From assembly GCA_016198635.1 (NCBI GenBank), contig JACQIF010000036.1:1-8903 (forward strand): a stretch of DNA of 8,903 nucleotides, written 5' to 3'. The notes beneath the pieces are model-generated. The model did not search any database. It was not told the origin of the DNA and saw only the letters and a list, made by a program, of their open reading frames with translations. Below, piece after piece: positions 1 through 5,808 of the stretch (position 1 is the first letter of the stretch; each line of letters begins with the position of its first letter). Made by a program: the position numbers and the translations under genes. The stretch comes from Candidatus Aenigmatarchaeota archaeon (lineage in GTDB: Archaea > Aenigmatarchaeota > Aenigmatarchaeia > PWEA01 > JACQIF01).

Positions 1-25
1 ATCAATATCACCGGTTGGACGCATC

Positions 26-40
26 AAAACCGAAGGTTTT
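26..40. repeat. Perfect inverted repeat, AAAACC-GAA-GGTTTT
   Basis: Six-base arms (26-31 and 35-40) flank a three-base loop. It lies 46 bases beyond the stop codon of the minus-strand secreted-protein gene. It could be part of a terminator or a copy of a dispersed element; the sequence alone does not decide. Confidence 0.5.
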
Positions 41-53
41 GTTCGGGTCCGCC

Positions 54-85
54 AAAACTTTTCCGCAAAAGGTTTTATCAAAAAA
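54..85 (-). terminator. Possible terminator after the secreted-protein gene
   Basis: Reading the minus strand, the stop codon TAG (89-87) is followed after one base by a run of six T (85-80). Next comes an imperfect hairpin: arms 54-62 and 67-76 pair over nine bases with one bulged G and a CCGC loop. Archaeal RNA polymerase terminates at T-runs, and hairpins are not required. The T-run is therefore the better evidence, and the hairpin may only stabilise the 3' end. Confidence 0.4.
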
Positions 86-86
86 G

Positions 87-1787
87 CTATCTGCCAAGAA
101 TAAACGAAAGTATCCCGTGCGCGCGCTTTTGTTTCGTCTCGGCAAGCCTGTCCAGTTCTGCCTGCCGGGCCTTCAGTGCGTCTATCTGTTCCTTCAGTGA
201 AGAGCGAGCCGTTTCGTCCGACAGTTGGCCCACAAGACCCGAGAGAACATCGATGGACTTTGCTATCTTCTCGGAGCTCTTCTTGAGCGTATCTGCGTCT
301 TTTCTCTCGTTATCTGCCGCCAATCCAAGCGCCCACTTCAACCCATAAACCAGTCCTTTGTTGGTCTGGGCTTCATCGACACCTTCTGTGGCATCGGCAA
401 CATCTTGTGTTCCTTTGTCAAGGAAAGGCTGCGACGCTTCTGGCAACCTCTCTTTTATACTCCTTGCCGTTATGGCAAGCTGCGCGGCCTCTGGTATTGC
501 TGCCAGAGCTTTTGTGTTCGCTTGGGACAGCAGACGCTCAGACTTGCAGAACCTGGTGGCCTGCTGCAACATATCTGCGCGGACGTCCGTTTCTGTCAGC
601 GCGTCGCACTTGGCAAACGCGTCTTCCTGGAAAGCGCAAGCTTTCTGGCTGCGCTCCTCGCACTGCGTCTGCGTAGCCGAGAACTTGGCGCACGTCAGTT
701 GGAAATGTTTGTACGTGTCAACGCTCTGCCGGTCGCACCTCTTCTGCGACTCTGCAGCAATGCGCTCTCGGTCTGCGTTCAAACGAGAAACGCACGCTCC
801 CACGTACGTATCACGGTCGCAGTACTGTGTCCTGTAGTCGCAGTTTTGTTTTTGCGAGTTCCAGAAACGGCCGTAATCGAAAGATGAGACGCATCTGTCA
901 AAGTACTCTGTATCGCCTTCCGGGCTTGCCTGTTTGCAGTATGATTCTTGCTTCGTCTTGAGCTGTTCGCGGAACGCCGCCTCATCGCAGACGCCTATAT
1001 CCTGTTCGCAGAATGCGGCGTTGCTCTTGCTGTAAGAGCCCCACTGTGCAGCACAGTGTTCTTCAGAGCTGAGTTTATTAATCGCCTGCAGGTTCTGTTC
1101 GATGCAGAGTTTTTTGAAGTCGTCCTGTGAGGCGTCGCACCCCAGCTTCTCGCCTGCAACGATGAAATGGGGGCTATGAGACTCCAGTTGCGCGCATCCT
1201 TGTTCGGCGCGCTTCTTACATTCGGTGACTTGGTCGCCTATTTTACTGCATGCTGCTTTGATGTCAAATGCTCCCTGTTCCTTCAGGTTGGCTATCACAT
1301 CGTCCACAAGCCTCTCCGGATCAGAGCATTTGGCCGCCGACTCTGCGGGGTCAAGTTTGTTCTTTGCCCGCTCGAACAGCAGGTTGACAACGTACATCGT
1401 GGGAGAGAAATCAGAGGGGCCAACCGGTTGGGCATACTGGCGGTAGTCGGCTGCTGACACCTGCACGGTGCCGTACTTTGTGCACTCTTCCTGATGCTCG
1501 GAACAGTACGCCGCGCACTCTTCAGGGCCAGAGCAGCCTCCGGGACCGCGCGACGATGCGGTAACAGGTTTCGATCCGTAGAGGGGAACGGCTTCAGGAT
1601 ACGCTTTCGCGGGATAATCTTGAGCGCTAACGGCTTCAACTGGCTGTGGATATGCCTTTGTGGGATAGGCTTCCACAGGATACGCCTCGGCGACAGTCGG
1701 CGTCTCTGGAACATACGGGTCTTCGTACTGGGCCAGAACAGGGGACGCCAAGAGAAGAACTGCAAGCGCAACAGAGAGGAGGCGCAT
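87..1787 (-). CDS. Secreted cysteine-rich protein with Tyr-Pro-Ala repeat, function unknown
   Basis: I cannot assign a function to this 566-residue protein. It starts with a clear Sec signal peptide (MRLLSVALAVLLLASPVLA, cleavage before Gln20). Residues 21-70 are a low-complexity Tyr/Pro/Ala/Val stretch with repeated AYP units, probably an extended linker. A motif GPGGCSGPEECAAYC (81-95, then Cys102) follows; I recall similar motifs in DPANN and CPR proteins. All 24 cysteines lie between residues 85 and 414, embedded in charged helical sequence, which suggests an extracellular disulfide-rich fold. Residues 415-566 have no cysteine and look helical or coiled-coil, with heptad-like stretches at about 500-553 and a short hydrophobic tail (ILSFILGR). 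There is no C-terminal membrane anchor. The ATG at 1787 is preferred because the signal peptide begins there and a TATA-like box is centred 25 nt upstream, implying a leaderless transcript. The gene is divergent from the chaperonin gene. Confidence is high that this is a real gene and low for any role; a surface or structural protein is a guess. Confidence 0.85.
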   Translation of the reverse strand: MRLLSVALAVLLLASPVLAQYEDPYVPETPTVAEAYPVEAYPTKAYPQPVEAVSAQDYPAKAYPEAVPLYGSKPVTASSRGPGGCSGPEECAAYCSEHQEECTKYGTVQVSAADYRQYAQPVGPSDFSPTMYVVNLLFERAKNKLDPAESAAKCSDPERLVDDVIANLKEQGAFDIKAACSKIGDQVTECKKRAEQGCAQLESHSPHFIVAGEKLGCDASQDDFKKLCIEQNLQAINKLSSEEHCAAQWGSYSKSNAAFCEQDIGVCDEAAFREQLKTKQESYCKQASPEGDTEYFDRCVSSFDYGRFWNSQKQNCDYRTQYCDRDTYVGACVSRLNADRERIAAESQKRCDRQSVDTYKHFQLTCAKFSATQTQCEERSQKACAFQEDAFAKCDALTETDVRADMLQQATRFCKSERLLSQANTKALAAIPEAAQLAITARSIKERLPEASQPFLDKGTQDVADATEGVDEAQTNKGLVYGLKWALGLAADNERKDADTLKKSSEKIAKSIDVLSGLVGQLSDETARSSLKEQIDALKARQAELDRLAETKQKRAHGILSFILGR

Positions 1788-1807
1788 ATCCAGATTTATA
1801 AGGGCCG

Positions 1808-1816
1808 ATATTTAAG
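1808..1816 (-). promoter_or_regulatory. TATA-like box for the secreted-protein gene
   Basis: CTTAAATAT on the minus strand is centred 25 nt before the ATG at 1787, the spacing that puts transcription start at or next to the start codon. I see no Shine-Dalgarno sequence before this ATG, which fits a leaderless mRNA. A second A/T-rich word, CTTATAAAT (1794-1802), is closer and less well placed. Confidence 0.5.
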
Positions 1817-1847
1817 TGTTCCTTACAGCAGGCGCATGAAGCTAACG

Positions 1848-1856
1848 CTTAAATAG
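1848..1856 (+). promoter_or_regulatory. Candidate TATA-like box for the thermosome gene
   Basis: CTTAAATAG on the plus strand would place transcription start near 1878-1880 and give a leader of about 65 nt. That agrees with this gene having a Shine-Dalgarno sequence, unlike its divergent neighbour. The box is nearly the same word as the neighbour's (CTTAAATAT). The eight-base palindrome TTACGTAA (1875-1882) overlaps the predicted start site and could be an operator, but one palindrome is weak evidence. Confidence 0.4.
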
Positions 1857-1929
1857 TTGATTTCGGTAGATACGTTACGTAAACCCGAGACAGCCTGTTT
1901 TAGGGGTCTTTACGCTTAGTGGAAATAGT

Positions 1930-1937
1930 GAGAGGTG
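1930..1937 (+). promoter_or_regulatory. Shine-Dalgarno sequence that sets the thermosome start
   Basis: GAGAGGTG matches the archaeal consensus GGAGGTG at all but one base and ends six bases before the ATG at 1944. The in-frame GTG at 1935-1937 lies inside this site, so it is unlikely to be the initiation codon. Confidence 0.7.
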
Positions 1938-1943
1938 TATCGT

Positions 1944-3581
1944 ATGATGAATCAAGGAAACATGGCACAACCAATCTTTATACTGCCGGAAGGCACGCTG
2001 CGCAACTCTGGCAAAAACGCGCAGAAGGCGAACATAACAGCCGCACGAGCGGTCGGTGAAACCGTACGGACGACACTCGGGCCGAAAGGCATGGACAAGA
2101 TGCTCGTCGATTCGATGGGCGACATTGTAATCACAAACGACGGCGTAACGATTCTTGAGGAGATGGAGATAGAGCACCCGGCGGCGAAGATGCTTGTCGA
2201 GGTCGCAAAGACGCAGGAAGCGGAGGTCGGCGACGGCACGACGACCGCGGTCGTCATAGCCGCGGAGCTTCTGAAGAAAGCCGAAGATCTGCTTGAGCAG
2301 GACGTCCATCCGACGGTCATCACAAAGGGATACAAGCTCGCAAAGGAAGAGGCGCTGCGCATACTTAACGAAACAGCGGAGAAGGTTGACGGGAACAAAG
2401 ACAAGAGCATTCTAAGGCAGATTGCGATAACCGCGATGACCGGGAAGTCTGCGGAGAAGGCAAGCGAACACCTGGCATCGATGGCGGTAGAGGGCGTCAT
2501 GACCGTGCGTGACGCAGACGGAACCGTAGACCGCGAAAACATCAAGATTGAGAAGAAAACAGGCGGCGGCATCGAAGACTCCGAACTGATACGCGGCATC
2601 ATCGTTGACAAGGAGGTAGTTCACACAGGCATGCCAAAACTTGTAAAGGACGCAAAGATTGCGCTTCTTGACGCGGCTCTGGAGATGAAGGAGACCGAGA
2701 CGGACGCCAAGATAGAGATCACATCGCCTGACCAACTGGAAGCGTTCCTGGAGCAGGAAGACAAGATGCTAAAGAAGATGTCTGAACGCATCATCGCATC
2801 GGGTGCGAATGTCATATTCTGCCAAAAAGGCATAGAGGATCCGGCGCAGCACTACCTGCAGAAGGCCGGTATTCTTGCAACAAGACGCGTGAAGAAGAGC
2901 GATATGGATGCGTTAGCCCGCGCGACAGGCGCAAAGGTCGTCACGAACCTCGATGCACTCACGAAAGACGATCTGGGCTTCGCAAAACTTGTAGAAGAGA
3001 AGAAGGTCGCGGGCGAACGTATGGTCTTCGTTCGCGAATGCAAATCGCCAAAGGCGGTTTCAATTCTTATCCGTGGAGGCACGGATCACGTCATCGATGA
3101 AGTCGAACGGGCGATGACCGATGCAGTAGGTGGCGTTGCCGCGGCTCTCGAAACGGGCCGCGTTACGGCAGGCGGCGGTGCGCCTGAAGCCGAGGTCGCA
3201 CGACGTTTACGTGAGTTCAGCCAGAAGTACTCCGGACGTGAACAGCTGGCGGTACAAGCGTTCGCTGACGCACTCGAGTCTATTCCGCGCGCACTCGCGG
3301 AGAACGCGGGCCTCGATCCAATCGATGTGCTTGTAGAGTTGCGTGCGGCGCACGAGAAGGGGCAGAAGCATGCAGGAGTCGACGTCTACAACGGGCACGT
3401 CATCGACATGTGGAAAGCGGGTGTCATAGAACCGCTCAAGATAAAGACACAGGCGATAAAAAGCGCGAGCGAGGCGGCAGAGATGCTGCTGCGCATAGAC
3501 GACGTCGTCACCGCATCGAAGCTCAATAGAGGCGGTGCGCCTATGCCTGGTGGAATGGGCGGCGACATGGACGGGATGTAG
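1944..3581 (+). CDS. ths: Thermosome (group II chaperonin) subunit
   Basis: This is an ATP-dependent cytoplasmic chaperonin subunit of the TF55/CCT type, which assembles into a double ring that folds proteins in a closed cavity. From ATG 1944 it has 545 residues, the usual family length. Visible motifs are GPKGMDKM (46-53) and NDGVTIL (65-71) of the equatorial nucleotide site, and GDGTT (96-100) carrying a catalytic Asp. The apical domain has the helical-protrusion region that closes the lid of group II chaperonins (about 256-299). VTAGGGAPE follows (407-415), and the Gly/Met-rich tail ([10 protein letters not shown]) is typical of archaeal subunits. ATG 1944 is chosen over the in-frame GTG at 1935 because of the Shine-Dalgarno sequence; ATG 1947 is equally possible, and ATG 1962 less so. 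It stands alone between divergent and convergent neighbours, so it is probably monocistronic. Only one subunit is visible, so alpha or beta identity cannot be given. Family assignment is very secure. Confidence 0.97.
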   Translation: MMNQGNMAQPIFILPEGTLRNSGKNAQKANITAARAVGETVRTTLGPKGMDKMLVDSMGDIVITNDGVTILEEMEIEHPAAKMLVEVAKTQEAEVGDGTTTAVVIAAELLKKAEDLLEQDVHPTVITKGYKLAKEEALRILNETAEKVDGNKDKSILRQIAITAMTGKSAEKASEHLASMAVEGVMTVRDADGTVDRENIKIEKKTGGGIEDSELIRGIIVDKEVVHTGMPKLVKDAKIALLDAALEMKETETDAKIEITSPDQLEAFLEQEDKMLKKMSERIIASGANVIFCQKGIEDPAQHYLQKAGILATRRVKKSDMDALARATGAKVVTNLDALTKDDLGFAKLVEEKKVAGERMVFVRECKSPKAVSILIRGGTDHVIDEVERAMTDAVGGVAAALETGRVTAGGGAPEAEVARRLREFSQKYSGREQLAVQAFADALESIPRALAENAGLDPIDVLVELRAAHEKGQKHAGVDVYNGHVIDMWKAGVIEPLKIKTQAIKSASEAAEMLLRIDDVVTASKLNRGGAPMPGGMGGDMDGM

Positions 3582-3636
3582 TTCTGTACACCAATCCATT
3601 TGATCTCAGATGTTTTATGATATGTATAAGATGCAG
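3582..3636. other. Short convergent intergenic gap
   Basis: These 55 bases separate the convergent stops of the thermosome gene and the PAP2/adhesin ORF. I see no strong hairpin and no T-run longer than four, so neither gene has an obvious terminator here. Confidence 0.5.
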
Positions 3637-5778
3637 CTAGCGCACCCAGAGCTCGCAGTAGCGCCAGTTTAGCTGGTCGTAAAGCGCCCATTGGTTTGGC
3701 GAATTTTCCGTTCCCGACGAGTCATCGTAGACCACGCAGTTATTGTTGGTGTCCCATACTACCGAACTCGATCCCCCATCTCCATTGGTTCCGCTGCCGG
3801 AGTCCAAGGTGCTGCCCTTATTGACGTTGGACCTCCATGCATTGTTTCCGACCTGCCTGTAAAACATCGTGGACATGCCGTTTATTGCACCGCTCGATTC
3901 GAATGCAAGCAAATAGGCATCGCAACCCGAAGAGATGCATTTCGAAGGCATGCTGACAGCAGTGTATTCTGTGAATCCGACGCTTGTGGAAGCGATTAGC
4001 TGGTACTCACCTGAAGGCCAGCTCGTTCGGCAGGCGCCTGAGATGCACAAAGAGCCGGCGATATCCAGTTTGCCTGCGGGGCTTGTGGTGCCTATGCCAA
4101 CGTTGCCTGTGCTCTTAATAGTAAATGCATCTCCTGCGCCGGTGGCAGATGCCACGGTGGGCGACCATATACGGAAGCTGTCATCAACATCATCGTAGTC
4201 ATAAAGCTGCCATTCTTGTGTTGGGCCTTTGAGTATCAGGTAAGCTTGTCCAGGTCCTGTTGTCTTTGCTTGAATGGTTGCGCTGCCTGTCCCACGAACG
4301 ACTTCTAGGGCTGCTGCCGGAGTGGTCGTCCCTATTCCTACGTTGCCTGAAGTATCCACGGTAACCCAGCCTGCCGGGTTGCCGGCAAAATTGTTGGCAA
4401 TCGTCGAGCCCCTTATCTTCAGCTTGCCTGAGTCTGCGCCGTCAGAATAGATCTGCCACCTAAAAGGCCCGTTGATACCGACGTATGGCGTGCTTGAAGC
4501 GCCTCCATCAACAATCAAGCCGGGATTCGTACCTGCGATGTGAAGATTCTTTTCTGGGCTCAGCGTGCCGATCCCAACGTTGCCGGAGGATGTTATGCGC
4601 ATACGTTCCGCCATTGTATTGCTGCCACCGGAGGCCGTCCAGAACTCGATGCGGCCGGGGATATGGCCCGAAGTCGGAGCGGCATCCACGGCAGCTCTGA
4701 TATAGGCCGCGTTCTGATTGTCGCTGAAAGTGCCGCCGAGACTGCCTGTCCACGTGATTGTTCCGAGATAGTCGCCGTTCTGGACAACGGCGTAGGAACC
4801 TGCAGAAGCTCCTCGGCTTTTCGCGAAGTTAACCAGCGGTCCAGAAACCGTGTTGCTAAAATGACTCATCCACAAAGGGCCGTTCCTTTCGCCTGCTGTT
4901 GTTATTTCGTTATCCCATGCTCCGAGGTAAGAATAGGGGGTGGCACTTCCAAAGAGAACTTTACCTCCAGTATAATATACATTCGTCCCGCTCGACTGCC
5001 AGAGCTGCGTCGCCGCAGATGCCATCGTCGATCCGTCGGCGAACTTCAACCCGCCTGTGCCTATCTCGACGCGATCGTTGTACGCTGATAGTTTCACGGA
5101 GCCGTCAGGCGCCGCAAGGTACGTGCGTTGACCATTCGCAGAGACGCCTCCGAGAGCGTCGCCGATATATAGAAAACCATTCGTGAAGCGGAAGTCGCCT
5201 GTGAAGTTTCCTGGCGTCACGTCCGCAGCGGGATGGGAGACGACGGACTGGGCGAGGACTAGCGACGGAATGAAAACCAAGAACATAACAAGGGACAGCG
5301 GCTTTCGTATATGATTGCTTTCATACAGCCGACTTATATATCTTGAAATCTGTTTTTCTTTTGAGACTGCAACGTACGGTATAAGAAACCCAAGGACGCT
5401 GCCTGATATGACGTCGATTGGGTAGTGAACGTTCAGCACGAGCCTGGAGTATGCGGCCAGAATACCGTAGATGAAAAGTACGGAGCGGGCCAGAACGCGC
5501 GAACGCTTCCAGTAAAAACCTAGTGGGAAGAAGCCGAACGCGGCGTGGGCGCTCGGAAACGAAGGGCCGCTCTCTTCAACAAGGCCAAAAGCCGGGCGGG
5601 GTATGTCTGTCATCTCTTTGATAACGGATACCAGCGAATACGTCAAAAGAAGCGATGTAACGTAAATTGCCATGTGAAGGTATTTGCGTTTTGTCAGCAG
5701 TGCGGGTAATACAAAAAACGCGGTTATCCATGGGACGGCTTCGGTAAAAATCCTGAAAAGCTCTACCAAGGGCGGCAT
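3637..5778 (-). CDS. PAP2-family phosphatase fused to a tail-fibre-like repeat surface region
   Basis: This 713-residue ORF has two unlike halves. Residues 1-140 are a complete PAP2 membrane phosphatase, a family that dephosphorylates lipid phosphates such as polyprenyl diphosphate carriers. Its three motifs are intact: K54-x6-R61-P62, P75-S-A-H78 (Ala where Gly is usual) and S111-R112-x5-H118-x3-D122. About five membrane segments are visible. After a basic loop (140-159), residues 160-176 form a hydrophobic signal-peptide-like stretch ending VLA|Q177. Residues 178-713 resemble phage tail fibres and adhesins: FADGSTMASA (246-255), three GNVGIGT-x2-P units (399, 478, 558) plus a degenerate copy (272-281), and SLCISGACRTSWPSG (576-590). 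The last 120 residues are a domain I do not recognise. All six cysteines lie after 577. I see no S74-type self-cleaving chaperone domain. ATG 5778 is 30 bases from the polymerase stop and has a TATA-like box at 5797-5806. The ORF is certain; whether one protein or two is made is open. Confidence 0.85.
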   Translation of the reverse strand: MPPLVELFRIFTEAVPWITAFFVLPALLTKRKYLHMAIYVTSLLLTYSLVSVIKEMTDIPRPAFGLVEESGPSFPSAHAAFGFFPLGFYWKRSRVLARSVLFIYGILAAYSRLVLNVHYPIDVISGSVLGFLIPYVAVSKEKQISRYISRLYESNHIRKPLSLVMFLVFIPSLVLAQSVVSHPAADVTPGNFTGDFRFTNGFLYIGDALGGVSANGQRTYLAAPDGSVKLSAYNDRVEIGTGGLKFADGSTMASAATQLWQSSGTNVYYTGGKVLFGSATPYSYLGAWDNEITTAGERNGPLWMSHFSNTVSGPLVNFAKSRGASAGSYAVVQNGDYLGTITWTGSLGGTFSDNQNAAYIRAAVDAAPTSGHIPGRIEFWTASGGSNTMAERMRITSSGNVGIGTLSPEKNLHIAGTNPGLIVDGGASSTPYVGINGPFRWQIYSDGADSGKLKIRGSTIANNFAGNPAGWVTVDTSGNVGIGTTTPAAALEVVRGTGSATIQAKTTGPGQAYLILKGPTQEWQLYDYDDVDDSFRIWSPTVASATGAGDAFTIKSTGNVGIGTTSPAGKLDIAGSLCISGACRTSWPSGEYQLIASTSVGFTEYTAVSMPSKCISSGCDAYLLAFESSGAINGMSTMFYRQVGNNAWRSNVNKGSTLDSGSGTNGDGGSSSVVWDTNNNCVVYDDSSGTENSPNQWALYDQLNWRYCELWVR
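4054..4584 (-). repeat. Three GNVGIGT repeats with about 80-residue period
   Basis: The units are at 4531-4584 (GNVGIGTLSPEKNLHIAG), 4291-4347 (GNVGIGTTTPAAALEVVRG) and 4054-4107 (GNVGIGTTSPAGKLDIAG). They begin at residues 399, 478 and 558 of the ORF, so spacing is 79-80 residues. A weaker copy, GKVLFGSATP, is at residues 272-281. The repeats are conserved at the DNA level only over about 20 bases (GGCAACGTTGG-like), so they look old rather than recently duplicated. Such units are common in trimeric tail fibres and surface fibres. Confidence 0.85.
5333..5342 (-). promoter_or_regulatory. Internal TATA-like box before the second signal peptide
   Basis: GATATATAAG on the minus strand lies inside the PAP2/adhesin ORF. 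Its centre is about 27 nt before the ATA codon (5310-5308, Ile157), which is followed directly by Arg-Lys and a hydrophobic stretch ending VLA|Q. That is where a leaderless start for a separate secreted protein would fall. It could be chance, because the bases also encode Arg-Tyr-Ile-Ser. Confidence 0.35.
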
Positions 5779-5796
5779 GTGTTGTTTTCAGCTTTG

Positions 5797-5806
5797 GTTT
5801 ATAAAA
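5797..5806 (-). promoter_or_regulatory. TATA-like box for the PAP2/adhesin ORF
   Basis: TTTTATAAAC on the minus strand is in the 30-base gap after the polymerase stop codon and is centred about 23 nt before ATG 5778. No Shine-Dalgarno sequence precedes that ATG, so a leaderless or nearly leaderless mRNA is likely. The ORF is therefore probably transcribed apart from the polymerase gene. Confidence 0.5.
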
Positions 5807-5808
5807 CC

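Larger units (their letters stand above)
1..86. other. Intergenic region with two short A/T-rich hairpins
   Basis: No convincing gene is visible here. The plus strand is open in two of its frames (one runs from the left edge to 200, the other continues past it), but both are antisense to the secreted-protein gene and have no recognisable product. The stretch holds two inverted repeats, listed separately, and the octamer AAGGTTTT occurs twice (33-40 and 69-76). Its base composition and structure suit the 3' flank of the minus-strand gene that ends at 87. Confidence 0.5.

Noticed and set aside
1..200. Plus-strand ORF from the left edge, possibly the end of a convergent gene
   Set aside because: Over half overlaps the secreted-protein gene in antisense, and the rest is explained by A/T-rich hairpins. 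No product is recognisable.
225..887. 220-codon plus-strand ORF, with others nearby
   Set aside because: It is antisense to the secreted-protein gene, with no signal, motif or ribosome site. The minus-strand gene has a clear signal peptide and promoter.
1935..1943. GTG at 1935 as the thermosome start
   Set aside because: The GTG is part of the Shine-Dalgarno site for ATG 1944 and would add only Met-Tyr-Arg.
3637..5778. Prophage or phage tail module
   Set aside because: The tail-fibre-like repeats have no phage neighbours (no baseplate, chaperone, integrase or lysis gene). They are attached to a cellular membrane enzyme between housekeeping genes.
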